Shown: one piece after another, positions 1 to 7,385 of the stretch
Layout of the letters: each line of letters starts with the position of its first letter
Position numbering within the stretch: the stretch's first letter is position 1
Origin: a virus
Virus record (IMG/VR): IMGVR_UViG_3300005466_000058
Span: 1-28,974 of that record
Length of the DNA: 28,974 nucleotides
Direction: 5' to 3' (one strand)
Notes under the pieces: generated by a model
The model's input: only the letters and a program-made list of their open reading frames with translations
Databases searched by the model: none
What the model was told of the DNA's origin: nothing
Program-made: the position numbers and the translations under genes

Positions 1-35
1 AGGAACGACTCTTGAAGGTGAGGATGGGCGCATGA
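1..35 (+). CDS. 3' end of an upstream gene (partial)
   Basis: A frame open from the window edge ends in TGA at 33-35, giving the C-terminal residues ERLLKVRMGA. Its stop overlaps the next ATG as ATGA, the same junction used by many gene pairs here, which is the main reason to believe it. Too little is present to say what it encodes. Confidence 0.4.
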   Translation, partial: ERLLKVRMGA

Positions 36-337
36 GGAAGCCAGGGCCAGAGCCTAAGGGCCTGCTACCACCAAAGAGAGAAAAACAATTAGGCCAGTTT
101 TGTGCAGAGGTGACCCGACTTCTAACCAAATGCTGCAAGAAGTACGACTTCGAAATATACTTTTCAGCCAATGGGCCGTGTATTGAAGTTTCCGACCCTA
201 CAGCGTCACTGCCGGAGGAATATGAATACGTTGCCACAATAAGCAACGTCACACGGCAGGACGATCCAGACCATGAAATCATCGAAGGCCATATATTTGT
301 GTGGAACTTAGCAGGTTTAATACCGGAGGACTTTTAA
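32..337 (+). CDS. Hypothetical protein, 101 aa
   Basis: Soluble, mixed-charge protein with no signal peptide or membrane segment. The N-terminus is basic and proline-rich (PGPEPKGLLPPKREK). It carries a Cys-Cys pair near residue 34 and an acidic C-terminal half. The start overlaps the preceding stop (ATGA), and a GAGG lies about 13 bases upstream. It is the first complete gene of a rightward operon ending at 2432. I do not recognise the family. Confidence 0.65.
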   Translation: MRKPGPEPKGLLPPKREKQLGQFCAEVTRLLTKCCKKYDFEIYFSANGPCIEVSDPTASLPEEYEYVATISNVTRQDDPDHEIIEGHIFVWNLAGLIPEDF

Positions 338-340
338 GCC

Positions 341-463
341 GTGAATCGTTGCCCTCAGTGTAATCAAAACTCCCTACCTCCACTTCGACCAGGGAGCCTC
401 GCAACTGCAAGAGCGTGTCAGAATCCGAAGTGTAAATACGTGGAAGAACTCAGGACCAAATGA
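341..463 (+). CDS. Zinc-ribbon miniprotein, 40 aa
   Basis: Short GTG-started gene missed by ordinary length cut-offs. It encodes CPQC near the N-terminus and CQNPKC near residue 29, a four-cysteine zinc-ribbon arrangement in a 40-residue protein. A good ribosome site (GGAGG) lies 12 bases upstream of GTG, and the TGA overlaps the next ATG as ATGA. Zinc binding is inferred from the cysteine spacing; the role is unknown, possibly nucleic-acid or protein binding. Confidence 0.65.
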   Translation: MNRCPQCNQNSLPPLRPGSLATARACQNPKCKYVEELRTK

Positions 464-738
464 AAATTACAATCGAAATTACGCACGATCAGGACACCCA
501 GCGCTTATACGCCTGCGTGGTGCAGGAGGGCGCGCGAGGCTCGAACCTGATCACGAAGCCCACGAAAAAGATCGAGACAGCGCAGCGAATGGCGTCAGAA
601 GCTATCACCAGACTGTTTCATCTGATCAATCCACCTGAAATCTCCTGGATTCTACCGCCCCACCTTCCGCCGCCCCCAGCCGGCCAACCCGACCGCTTGC
701 CCGACTCTCCCGGCAAGAAACTGGAGCGTGTCAAGTGA
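460..738 (+). CDS. Hypothetical protein with proline-rich tail, 92 aa
   Basis: The first 60 residues look like an alpha/beta domain (MKITIEITHD, then a helix around ETAQRMASEAITRLFHLI). A proline-rich tail (PPHLPPPPAGQP) and a basic end follow. It is translationally coupled on both sides: ATGA with the gene before and TGATG with the gene after. I do not recognise the family. The proline tail suggests a linker or interaction segment. Confidence 0.65.
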   Translation: MKITIEITHDQDTQRLYACVVQEGARGSNLITKPTKKIETAQRMASEAITRLFHLINPPEISWILPPHLPPPPAGQPDRLPDSPGKKLERVK

Positions 739-2432
739 TGGAATCCGGGTGCGAGTTCTGCGGGGCAACCGGATACGAAGACTATCCCAGTTGCCGTGTC
801 CCATGTCGGATCAATGGGCATCGAGAACAAGGGGATCGAGATGTAGCCGCCGCGCTATCGGCAATCGGGCGTCCCTGGAGTACCGCTAAAGGTCCATGCC
901 CATTTTGCAAGCAAGGGCCTTGCGAGCATTGGACGGGATACGGTTGGATTAACCCAAAATCCATCCGATCAAGCCGCCTGCACCCTGCCTGCCTCAAGCC
1001 GCTGGACAAGCAAGGAAACGCCAGGTGCGCCCTTCCCAATGCCCACCAAGGCGAATGCGGCCCCGCGCCAGAAGTAGCGTTACGGCCGCATGAATTCCAG
1101 ACTTCATCGAGATCATGTGAACACCCAGGGCAAGACACCTGCGTTCTGTGCCATTGCATCGCACAACACCCAGTACATGCAGTCGAAGAGAAACCCCGCG
1201 AGGGCGCCGCGATCCCTTCAGAGTGGACCGAGGGCGTAATTCCGCCGAGCGGCGAGCCGAGGTACCGAGGACCAAGGGAAGACGTATTAGAATACAAGCC
1301 TGAGAATATTTGCCGATATTGCGGGTGTACCCCAGGCCATGCGTACGAAGCTCACATGGGCATGTACTGCCAGCCATCGCCAAACGGAATACACGATTTC
1401 AGCCCAGGACCGCCCCACCCCAAAGTTAAGCCGTCGCCCAACGATGTGTTTCCAGCCGCGACCGGCGAACCATCCAGCGAGCAGCCGGAGAAACACTACG
1501 CGCCCGAAGAACCCTTTATCCCAATTGAGGATCGCCCTGTAGATATCCCCGCCGAGCTTGAACGTTTGGAACGATTGATAATTTACGCGGTAGACGATGC
1601 CCCGCAGCACCTCCGAGGCGCAGAGCCCCTACTTCACAAGGCCGCAGCACTGGCATGGATCTCACAAGCGGAAAGCCTGCGGAAGATTGCCGGTGAGATC
1701 GAAGAACTGTGTGACACAATGGCCCTGATCTCAGACGGCCCCGCAGATTCAAACCGTGGAGGGCCTTTGACGCGAATCGCTGAAGCCCTGGAACGGCAAG
1801 CGCCTGTCTCTTCGGGCATGGAGTCTCCTGCCGCTGGAAATGGCGATACTCGCCGTACGGGAGATTGGATTCAGACCTACACGGGCCGGCAGTTCTGGCC
1901 GCTGGACCCCAGGCCGGAAGATGTTCACATTAAAGACATAGCGCACGCCCTTTCGAATATCTGCCGATACACAGGACACGTGAGGGAGTTCTATTCCGTG
2001 GCCGAGCACTCCGTCAGGGTTAGCCGGATCGTACCGGAAGAACATGCGCTATGGGGCCTGATGCACGATGCGAGCGAAGCGTACATCTGTGACGTGGCGC
2101 GGCCCGTCAAGCGCTTTCCAGGATTTGGCGAACTCTACCGCCAAATCGAAGACAGATTGATGGAGTGTATTTGCGAGCGCTTCAGGATGGACCCCTCAAT
2201 GGACCCCAGCGTAAAAACGGCAGACAATATTCTGTTACACACCGAGCGCCGCGACCTGATGGCCCGCCTGCCCCAGCCGTGGCGCGATAGTGTAGCACCG
2301 CTGGATGAGTTCATTATCCCGTGGACTCCCAAGATGGCAGAAAGGGCGTTTCTCGAACGCTTCGAGGAGATAATGCTTAAAATCCCCACGCTGAAGCGGA
2401 AACCGGGCCAGAATCAATCGGAGACCCCTTAG
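738..2432 (+). CDS. Zinc-ribbon / HD-domain phosphohydrolase fusion, 564 aa
   Basis: The C-terminal part (about residues 375-500) is a phage-type HD hydrolase of the YfbR-like group. It has a WPLDPRPEDVHIKDIAHALS-type lead-in, then AEHSVRVSRI with the first metal His near 423 and MHDASEA with the HD pair near 443; a later Asp in the TADNILL segment would complete the site. Related enzymes remove phosphate from deoxynucleoside monophosphates and may adjust nucleotide pools during infection. The N-terminal 200 residues are unusual: several Cys clusters (CEFCG near 5, CPFCKQGPC near 54, CVLCHC near 135, CRYCGC near 192) suggest serial zinc-binding modules. A proline-rich linker and a helical stretch join the halves. 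ATG at 738 overlaps the preceding TGA; GTG at 735 is an alternative. The HD assignment is secure, the zinc modules are inferred. Confidence 0.85.
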   Translation: MESGCEFCGATGYEDYPSCRVPCRINGHREQGDRDVAAALSAIGRPWSTAKGPCPFCKQGPCEHWTGYGWINPKSIRSSRLHPACLKPLDKQGNARCALPNAHQGECGPAPEVALRPHEFQTSSRSCEHPGQDTCVLCHCIAQHPVHAVEEKPREGAAIPSEWTEGVIPPSGEPRYRGPREDVLEYKPENICRYCGCTPGHAYEAHMGMYCQPSPNGIHDFSPGPPHPKVKPSPNDVFPAATGEPSSEQPEKHYAPEEPFIPIEDRPVDIPAELERLERLIIYAVDDAPQHLRGAEPLLHKAAALAWISQAESLRKIAGEIEELCDTMALISDGPADSNRGGPLTRIAEALERQAPVSSGMESPAAGNGDTRRTGDWIQTYTGRQFWPLDPRPEDVHIKDIAHALSNICRYTGHVREFYSVAEHSVRVSRIVPEEHALWGLMHDASEAYICDVARPVKRFPGFGELYRQIEDRLMECICERFRMDPSMDPSVKTADNILLHTERRDLMARLPQPWRDSVAPLDEFIIPWTPKMAERAFLERFEEIMLKIPTLKRKPGQNQSETP

Positions 2433-2475
2433 GGGTTGTCTACTACCACCCAAACGCCAGGAAGCCGCCAAAAGC

Positions 2476-3672
2476 CTAAATCCCGGCCCAGTGAAACACC
2501 CTCAGAGCCGTGATGAAGTTATTTTCGGAGTCGCCGCCGATACCGGCCTGATTCGGTGCAGCCGTATGCACCGTCCGACCCGCAGAGTAGAACACCAGGA
2601 AGTGTTGCCCGTCGAAGGAATACTCGAACGAAAAATTAGTGCAATCGTCCACGACTCGATACCACAGCGGAAGCGTCTGAAAATTCTGCTCTTTCGGCGC
2701 CGATGAAAAGGTAGTGTTGTTCGTGTAATAGTCCACAGCCACCTGATATCCGCCATTGTACCCAGGCCCGAAAATGATGGTCTTGGCCGTCGCACTGTCC
2801 CGAATGAAGATTCCGTTATGCACGAAATTGGCGCCCTGCATGAAATTTTGTAACCCAACCGTGAAAGTCGAACCCCCAGGGCAGGCCGGAAGAGTCTTGA
2901 CCAGCGACCGCAAGGAAGGACTGCCGTTCGCCGGCACTTCCAGATAGATCCCGCCCAGCGTTTCATCTGTAGTTGCGCCGCCCTGATTTACCCAAGTCAA
3001 AGCGCTAACCGCTGGAGGAATCGTTACAGGCGTGGCCAAGTACGATGCAGACCAGGCCGCGCCCGTCCACGTGAAGCGATAACTGCTGTCATTTGTGATG
3101 TACTGATCCCCTGCCGTAGTTCCCGAGGCCGGCAGCGATGCGTAGGCCCCAATCGTAGTCGTATTGGCGAACCCAGAGTTGACGATCGCTACGTAAGCCG
3201 AGCCATTGTACACGCAAAGCACTTTTGTGGAGCCGCTGCCCGTTGTGCAATCCGATGAACTTGCGCCGTCTGTCACATAGGCCAGTTTTCCAGTAGCGCC
3301 AGATGGCAAAGTGGAGACCGTGTAGTTCCGGATCTTGTTGGACTCGATTATGCCAGTCCCGCTACTTGAGATGGACCCGCCCGTTCCCTCTACTAAAGCG
3401 TTGCCGTTTGTCCCCGCTGTGACTCCGCTAAAAGGAACCGCCGCCGCCGCCCCGCCGCAGGCCGCGTCCGTAATGTTTCCTGTCCCTGTCGCGTCATTAC
3501 AAAGCAAATTTCCCGACGTTCCAGAGTTCACGCCCGAGATGGCAAACTTAGTGCCGTTGCCTACCTTGAAAGCCGATGGGACGGCAGCGGGAATTACTGC
3601 GGGGATGATCCCCGACCCCCAGAGCGCCGCCGCCGTGATCACGATGTACCAGGATGCTTTGAGCCATTTCAT
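2476..3672 (-). CDS. Secreted virion-like protein with C-terminal ConA-like lectin fold, 398 aa
   Basis: Starts with a Sec-type signal or anchor (MKWLKASWYIVITAAALWG). A low-complexity Gly/Ser/Thr/Ala region follows (about 35-190), then a tail-fibre-like module around 190-220 (ITNDSSYRFTWTGAAW). The C-terminal domain (about 235-398) resembles a concanavalin A-like jelly roll: beta-strand-rich with FSFEYSFDGQHFLVFYSAGR, typical of LamG/DUF1349-like sugar-binding domains. This suits a spike or receptor-binding protein. I chose ATG 3672 rather than an upstream start at 3777 because it begins the signal sequence and sits just after a promoter-like sequence. Host surface glycan is the likely ligand, by inference. 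Confidence 0.7.
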   Translation of the reverse strand: MKWLKASWYIVITAAALWGSGIIPAVIPAAVPSAFKVGNGTKFAISGVNSGTSGNLLCNDATGTGNITDAACGGAAAAVPFSGVTAGTNGNALVEGTGGSISSSGTGIIESNKIRNYTVSTLPSGATGKLAYVTDGASSSDCTTGSGSTKVLCVYNGSAYVAIVNSGFANTTTIGAYASLPASGTTAGDQYITNDSSYRFTWTGAAWSASYLATPVTIPPAVSALTWVNQGGATTDETLGGIYLEVPANGSPSLRSLVKTLPACPGGSTFTVGLQNFMQGANFVHNGIFIRDSATAKTIIFGPGYNGGYQVAVDYYTNNTTFSSAPKEQNFQTLPLWYRVVDDCTNFSFEYSFDGQHFLVFYSAGRTVHTAAPNQAGIGGDSENNFITALRVFHWAGI

Positions 3673-3679
3673 GTAAAAC

Positions 3680-3707
3680 AGTATACGCCCGCACGTGATA
3701 GTATCAA
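3680..3707 (-). promoter_or_regulatory. Sigma70-like promoter with near-leaderless start
   Basis: On the minus strand TTGATA (3707-3702) and TATACT (3685-3680) are separated by 16 bases, each one base off the consensus hexamers. Only 7 bases lie between TATACT and the ATG at 3672, so the predicted transcript would start at or next to the start codon. No Shine-Dalgarno sequence is present. The promoter region also holds the palindromes GTATAC and CACGTG and lies between divergent genes. Confidence 0.5.
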
Positions 3708-3730
3708 CCGGAGAGGGGAACAAAGAAAAA

Positions 3731-3892
3731 ATGCTTTCAACGATCCTACTCGTATTCGCCTTCGTGCTGTTCTGCATCGCGGGATTCTATCAGCAGCCCG
3801 ACCCCGCGCCGTGGCGTTCGCGCCTGATCTGTTTCGGATTAGCGTGCTGGGTGTTGGCAGAACTTTTAAAGGCCGTCCCAATTCTCAGATAA
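3731..3892 (+). CDS. Small two-helix membrane protein, 53 aa
   Basis: Two hydrophobic segments, STILLVFAFVLFCIAGF near the N-terminus and LICFGLACWVLAELL near the C-terminus, are separated by a polar turn with QQPDPAPWRSR. It is therefore predicted to be a hairpin membrane protein. A purine-rich GGAGAGGGGA lies upstream of the ATG. It forms a rightward pair with the secreted protein at 3909, divergent from the lectin-like gene. The function is unknown; small phage membrane proteins of this kind can act in lysis or virion assembly. Confidence 0.6.
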   Translation: MLSTILLVFAFVLFCIAGFYQQPDPAPWRSRLICFGLACWVLAELLKAVPILR

Positions 3893-3908
3893 GGAGCGAA
3901 CCAAAACG

Positions 3909-4334
3909 ATGAACTTCAAGATAGCCGTACTGCTTCTCTGTGCCGCCGCATCTTCCGCGATGGCGCAAACCTGTTTGAACAACTGCGGAGCGTTCCAGGG
4001 CGAGTGCATGGGATGCCACGTCACGCAAGGGGGATGGAATGGAACTTGGAACGATCCGTATTACGGATATGAAAACTGTTTTGACTGCTGGTACTGCCAA
4101 GGTGTCACCGCCAAGCCGCCCGCCGCGCTTTCACTCCTGGATAAACTAGTAAAGACGGTGCTTCCAAAGATCCACGCGCCTTTGCCGTTGCCGTCAAACC
4201 ACGATGAACTGATGAAGCGGGCGAACCTGTTCAACCTTGGAAGGGCATTCCAACCAGACGCCGCCGCCCGAATCAAAATCAGCTTGGCTCGCAAGGTTGC
4301 CAGATCGAACGTGGACACGATTTCGATCCAGTAA
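3909..4334 (+). CDS. Secreted cysteine-rich protein, 141 aa
   Basis: Clear signal peptide MNFKIAVLLLCAAASSAMA with probable cleavage before QTC. The mature N-terminal 45 residues hold eight cysteines (patterns CLNNCG, CMGCH, CFDCWYC) plus many aromatic and Gly residues, suggesting disulfide bonding in the periplasm or outside the cell. The C-terminal half is helical and basic. The start has a good AAGGAG 11 bases upstream and follows the small membrane gene after 16 bases, so they are probably co-transcribed. No family recognised. The CxxC pairs raise the possibility of metal or heme binding, but no CxxCH heme signature occurs apart from CMGCH, which would fit a single c-type heme site and is worth testing. 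Confidence 0.65.
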   Translation: MNFKIAVLLLCAAASSAMAQTCLNNCGAFQGECMGCHVTQGGWNGTWNDPYYGYENCFDCWYCQGVTAKPPAALSLLDKLVKTVLPKIHAPLPLPSNHDELMKRANLFNLGRAFQPDAAARIKISLARKVARSNVDTISIQ

Positions 4335-4337
4335 TCC

Positions 4338-4369
4338 ATAACTTAACAAAAACACCTCGGTTAAGTTAT
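4338..4369. repeat. Perfect 10-bp inverted repeat between convergent genes
   Basis: ATAACTTAAC (4338-4347) and GTTAAGTTAT (4360-4369) are exact reverse complements around a 12-base loop. The stem is AT-rich and has no following T run, so it is a poor classical terminator. It lies 4 bases past the stop of the rightward gene and before the end of the leftward one. A bidirectional terminator or a protein-binding site are both possible. Confidence 0.6.
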
Positions 4370-4376
4370 AAGGGCC

Positions 4377-4399
4377 GGGACCGATCTTGCGTTGGTCCC
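4377..4399. terminator. Second hairpin between convergent genes
   Basis: GGGACC (4377-4382) pairs with GGTCCC (4394-4399) over an 11-base loop. It overlaps the stop codon of the leftward gene by one base. Stacked with the AT-rich inverted repeat alongside it, it may end transcription from both sides. No T run follows. Confidence 0.35.
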
Positions 4400-5406
4400 T
4401 ACCTCTGCGTGTAGAGAATATATCCCCCGCCCGTGCTGCTAGCTGAGACTACTACGCAGAGCGTCTTTGCCGCAGTTGTGACAAGGGGATTTGGAGGGGC
4501 AATGTCCACCCCGAAGAGGCCGGAGCCAGCCCCAGAGAACGCGCCCGTTTCGTCTGCTGGGCTAGTACAACTCGATCCCGTTCCAGTCACGAGTTTGAAC
4601 GTGCTCAACGTGTCGCCGCTCCAGAAGAACTCACACACGCGAATAGTCGTAGATCCCGAGACAGCCACGAGTTGATTACTTCCCGAGGTGAGACTTCCAA
4701 TCGCCGCTTTCGTGGTGCAGTATTCCGGGATGATGATACCCGAAGAATCTCGAAGCGCGGAAGGAACTGGATTGCCGGAGGGAGTTGCCCCGATCGCCGC
4801 CGCTCCGAAGACTTGAGCATTGAGCGCAGACGCGGTGCCTTGCGACACGGGAAGGTTCGATTGGTCTGAAGCAACGACTATCGGCACGCTTGCCGCCATT
4901 GCTTTCTGTCCAAGGCTTGTCGCCGTTCCGCCCCATTGCGCCACATTCACATTCGCAGACGGCCCCGAGCTTCCACCAGGCGATACCGCGCTAGCTCGCC
5001 ATCCATAGACCCGCACGTTCACTGCGGCGCCCGTTCCAGTGAGAGTCGTAACGTTGACCCGAATCCAAGGGTAGTAGTCACAGCACAGGTAGATTTGCCC
5101 GCCATTGGCGACCGTAGAAGGATTCGAGGAGCCTTGCGCCACACTCAAGGCAGTGTACGACCCTGGAACGCCTGCAACGTCCGGAGCGCCCTCTAACTTG
5201 ATTGATATTGTGCTGGACTTCCCCCAGTAGGTGAGAGCCCAGTAGACCGCAGGATTGCCGCCTGTCTGCGTGCTTCGATTGTCGATTGCTGTTCCCGCTC
5301 CCGTCGCGCTAAAGGCCGGCGTGGCAGTGTAGGAACGATCCGGAGGGGCATACCCTTGTCCAAAGCAGGAAACGGTGAGAAAGAGCGCTAGGAGAGTGGT
5401 TCGCAT
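4399..5406 (-). CDS. Secreted virion-associated-like protein, 335 aa
   Basis: N-terminal signal peptide (MRTTLLALFLTVSCFGQG); a Cys in it forms only a weak lipobox. The body is Gly/Ser/Thr-rich and beta-prone. It contains SVPIVVASDQSNLPVSQ near residue 175, matching a short module (PVVLASDQSAVPV-like) seen in many phage structural and fibre-like proteins. Two later Cys pairs (CCDYYPW near 107, CTTK and CEFF in the C-terminal third) may be disulfides. It is a monocistronic leftward gene facing the rightward secreted protein. A surface or fibre component of the virion is the best guess; the exact fold is unknown. Confidence 0.65.
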   Translation of the reverse strand: MRTTLLALFLTVSCFGQGYAPPDRSYTATPAFSATGAGTAIDNRSTQTGGNPAVYWALTYWGKSSTISIKLEGAPDVAGVPGSYTALSVAQGSSNPSTVANGGQIYLCCDYYPWIRVNVTTLTGTGAAVNVRVYGWRASAVSPGGSSGPSANVNVAQWGGTATSLGQKAMAASVPIVVASDQSNLPVSQGTASALNAQVFGAAAIGATPSGNPVPSALRDSSGIIIPEYCTTKAAIGSLTSGSNQLVAVSGSTTIRVCEFFWSGDTLSTFKLVTGTGSSCTSPADETGAFSGAGSGLFGVDIAPPNPLVTTAAKTLCVVVSASSTGGGYILYTQR

Positions 5407-5616
5407 GGGAACCAGTGTACTTCAAACTACAGGGCGGAAAAAGCGGGCCGCAAAGCGCTTCTTGCCCTGTCTCGGAGGTTAACAGAACATTTTCGCGGCC
5501 CGAGTCAAGGAGTGTGTTTCGATGCGAAGAATATCACGTTCTGATTTGGAAGTGAAGGGGCAATTTGTAAATCGGTATTAAGCGGAGTGGTGTACCGTAC
5601 CCCGCGCCCCAAAGGA
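5407..5616. other. 210-base intergenic stretch
   Basis: Separates the leftward gene starting at 5406 from the leftward gene ending at 5617. It contains an 8-bp complementary pair (CGGGCCGC near 5440 and GCGGCCCG near 5495) with a long loop, and one tiny rightward reading frame, listed separately. On the minus strand a TACACT sits 7 bases before the ATG at 5406, but no convincing -35 box accompanies it. Confidence 0.4.
5522..5581 (+). CDS. Possible 19-aa peptide
   Basis: ATG at 5522 follows AAGGAG with a 9-base gap, a stronger ribosome site than many clear genes here have. The 19-codon frame (MRRISRSDLEVKGQFVNRY) ends in TAA. Nothing else supports it: it is isolated and in the opposite direction to its neighbours. 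It could be a leader peptide or chance. Confidence 0.2.
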   Translation: MRRISRSDLEVKGQFVNRY

Positions 5617-6126
5617 TCAGTTGACCTTCAACCACCAGCCCTTGCCCATGAAAAAGCCGATCTTTTGAAAGACGGCATTTTCCGGCCAATCAGGGCCAGC
5701 GGGAAGGGGAGGCGTCTTGAATCCAGCAGGGCAAGTGTCATCCTGTCCAGCCGCCCAGTACGATCCGTCCAAGTGTTTGCCGATAGAGATGTGATTCGGC
5801 CCCATTTCGGCGTCCAGTTGCGCTTGCGTCTTAGAATGGTCCGCAGGAATCGCCGGCATTGTCGCCACAGATTTAGTCCCAGGCACAGGCCACGCGAAGC
5901 CGTTGTCATCCGTGAAGAGTTCGTACCCGGTGGGAGGTTGAGGAGGATTCGCGTTGCTGATCTTGCCCGCGTTCACTATTTCGGCCCAACTCGCAAAGCG
6001 GGAGAGGTACAGGCTTGCCCGCTGCTCGTTCAAGTGATCCACCATCGCCGTGGAACTGGCCAGCGTGTTCCGCCGTGCCGCTTCAATCGTAGTCTGATCT
6101 GCGCTGGGAGTCATGGCCGAAAGCAT
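5617..6126 (-). CDS. Hypothetical protein, 169 aa
   Basis: A helical N-terminal third (TIEAARRNTLASSTAMVDHL, SLYLSRFASWAEIV) is followed by a proline- and aromatic-rich region (NPPQPPTGYELFTDDNGFAW) and a compact C-terminal segment ending in GWWLKVN. No signal peptide or membrane segment. ATG 6126 lies one base after the preceding stop; ATG 6114 is an alternative. It is last in a four-gene leftward cluster that begins with the holin-like protein. Family not recognised. Confidence 0.65.
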   Translation of the reverse strand: MLSAMTPSADQTTIEAARRNTLASSTAMVDHLNEQRASLYLSRFASWAEIVNAGKISNANPPQPPTGYELFTDDNGFAWPVPGTKSVATMPAIPADHSKTQAQLDAEMGPNHISIGKHLDGSYWAAGQDDTCPAGFKTPPLPAGPDWPENAVFQKIGFFMGKGWWLKVN

Positions 6127-6127
6127 A

Positions 6128-6370
6128 TCAAACTTTGACGTGCCGCGCCTGGAGCTCGACTTTCAAACGCTCCCGAAAGTCCGGAGTAGCAAGGAACGTC
6201 AGAGTGGGATTCTCGCTGCTGCCCTTCCCATGTTTCACCGTGGTAAGCAACTTGCCGGCGAACTCTTTGATATCGTCAGTCGTGTAGATCACGTCCTGAT
6301 AGTTCGCAGTGTAGGCGATTGCCTCAACGACCGCCGCGAGAATCGTTTCAAAGTTGACCGCAGCAGGCAT
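6128..6370 (-). CDS. Hypothetical protein, 80 aa
   Basis: Small soluble protein, mostly helical (NFETILAAVVEAIAYTANYQ) with a Ser/Asn-containing middle and a basic C-terminus. The start lies 3 bases after the upstream stop, and its own stop is 1 base before the next gene, consistent with one leftward operon. Function unknown. Confidence 0.6.
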   Translation of the reverse strand: MPAAVNFETILAAVVEAIAYTANYQDVIYTTDDIKEFAGKLLTTVKHGKGSSENPTLTFLATPDFRERLKVELQARHVKV

Positions 6371-6373
6371 AGG

Positions 6374-6526
6374 CTACCGGCGTCCCGACCGGCGAAAGAG
6401 AGTCCCGACACCGAGCAAAATCGCAAGCCCGACCAAAACGACAAATTGGGTGTTCTCTTTTGCTTTTTGAATGATCGGATCTAACGGGTTTTCAATGTCC
6501 CCCACGCCCCGCTGTAGCTGGTACAT
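6374..6526 (-). CDS. Small tail-anchored membrane protein, 50 aa
   Basis: Missed by common length cut-offs. A soluble N-terminus (MYQLQRGVGDIENPLDPIIQ) is followed by one hydrophobic helix (FVVLVGLAILLGVGTLF) and a basic end (RRSGRR). It shares both the Met-Tyr start and the C-terminal single helix with the proteins encoded at 24948-28191. It sits 5 bases downstream of the holin-like gene. Probably a virion or host membrane component. Confidence 0.65.
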   Translation of the reverse strand: MYQLQRGVGDIENPLDPIIQKAKENTQFVVLVGLAILLGVGTLFRRSGRR

Positions 6527-6531
6527 CGCCC

Positions 6532-6729
6532 TTAGTTCCCGTCTCCGACCCGCCGAGCCATACTACCGGCCCCCGTTACGTCTTTATCTTTGCTGGATGA
6601 TCCCAGGCCCAGTGCTCCCGATGCGATAGTAATCTCAGAAACGGTAGGAAACCGCTTCTCTGAAATTGGGCCATACATCACCCCGATTGCTACGAAAAGC
6701 CCGCCAAGGAACGTTTTCCAGTTCTTCAT
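6532..6729 (-). CDS. Holin-like small membrane protein, 65 aa
   Basis: Begins MKNWKTFLGGLFVAIGVMYG and continues with a second apolar stretch around EITIASGALGLGSSSKDKD and then VTGAG. The pattern of two short helices followed by a Lys-Asp pair and VTG is common in small phage proteins annotated as putative holins. Such proteins permeabilise the inner membrane so a lytic enzyme can reach peptidoglycan. I chose ATG 6729 over an upstream in-frame start at 6831 because the upstream part lies inside the divergent gene and lacks similarity. The holin role is inferred from pattern and context. Confidence 0.55.
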   Translation of the reverse strand: MKNWKTFLGGLFVAIGVMYGPISEKRFPTVSEITIASGALGLGSSSKDKDVTGAGSMARRVGDGN

Positions 6730-6733
6730 GGGG

Positions 6734-6739
6734 TATACT
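6734..6739 (+). promoter_or_regulatory. Possible -10 element in a 21-base divergent gap
   Basis: TATACT lies 11 bases before the ATG at 6751, so the 5' leader would be only a few bases. No good -35 is seen. The palindrome GTATAC (6733-6738) also occurs in the divergent promoter region at 3681-3686. Weak call. Confidence 0.25.
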
Positions 6740-6750
6740 TTATCACGAAT

Positions 6751-7296
6751 ATGATCACGCTTCTGATTCGAATCTGGCAAGCAATTAAATCTATGGTGAC
6801 CAGTCTCGCCGACATCAAAGCGACCCTGCAAAAGGATGGTGCAATGCTGGAACGCTTGCTAGACTTAATCGAACCAGGCCCAGCCGTGAAGATTGTTTTC
6901 ACTGCCGACGTGGAAGGCCAAATTACGATAGGAGTCCAAATGCTCGAACTCAAAGACACGCAGCAAGTAACCCTGTCCATCCAACCCGTGGACAAAAAAG
7001 GAAACCCGGCCGCGATCGACGGCAAGCCGGAATGGGCGTCCAGCAATTCCGAAGTATTGAGCGTCGAACCCGCCGCCGATGGCATGAGCGCCGTTGCAAA
7101 AGCGGTAGGTCCGCTGGGAAGCGCAATCGTCAGTGTGAAGGTGGACGCCGACTTAGGCGAAGGCGTTTCGGAACTGTCCGGAGTCCTGGAAGTTCAGGTA
7201 TTCGGTAGTGGCGCCGTCTCGGTGGACATCACCGCAGGCACGCCCGAGGAGCAGGCCGACGAAGCGCCGACACTGAGCAAAAAGGCAAAGAAGTAA
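6751..7296 (+). CDS. Ig-like domain protein with coiled-coil N-terminus, 181 aa
   Basis: Residues 1-45 form an amphipathic helix or coiled coil (SLADIKATLQKDGAMLERLLDL). Residues 50-165 are beta-rich and resemble a bacterial Ig-like (Big_2/BACON-type) domain, including PEWASSNSEVLSVEPAADG and a later VSVKVDADLGEG strand pair. The tail is acidic then basic (SKKAKK). Phages often display Ig-like domains on virions. It is the only rightward gene between 4334 and the right end, divergent from the holin-like gene with a 21-base gap. A GC-rich hairpin follows it. Confidence 0.7.
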   Translation: MITLLIRIWQAIKSMVTSLADIKATLQKDGAMLERLLDLIEPGPAVKIVFTADVEGQITIGVQMLELKDTQQVTLSIQPVDKKGNPAAIDGKPEWASSNSEVLSVEPAADGMSAVAKAVGPLGSAIVSVKVDADLGEGVSELSGVLEVQVFGSGAVSVDITAGTPEEQADEAPTLSKKAKK

Positions 7297-7313
7297 GGCC
7301 CCCGCAAGCGAAA

Positions 7314-7340
7314 CGGGCCGGGGTTTCAAATCCCGGCCCG
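7314..7340 (+). terminator. GC-rich hairpin after the Ig-like gene
   Basis: CGGGCCGGG (7314-7322) and CCCGGCCCG (7332-7340) form a perfect 9-bp stem with a 9-base loop, 18 bases past the stop. No T run follows, so termination would be imperfect. The stem core GGGCCGG recurs in the hairpin after the capsid candidate at 18560-18586. Confidence 0.5.
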
Positions 7341-7385
7341 CTCGCACATTTACACGTGAAGTTCCCTAACATCGACTGCGATTGA

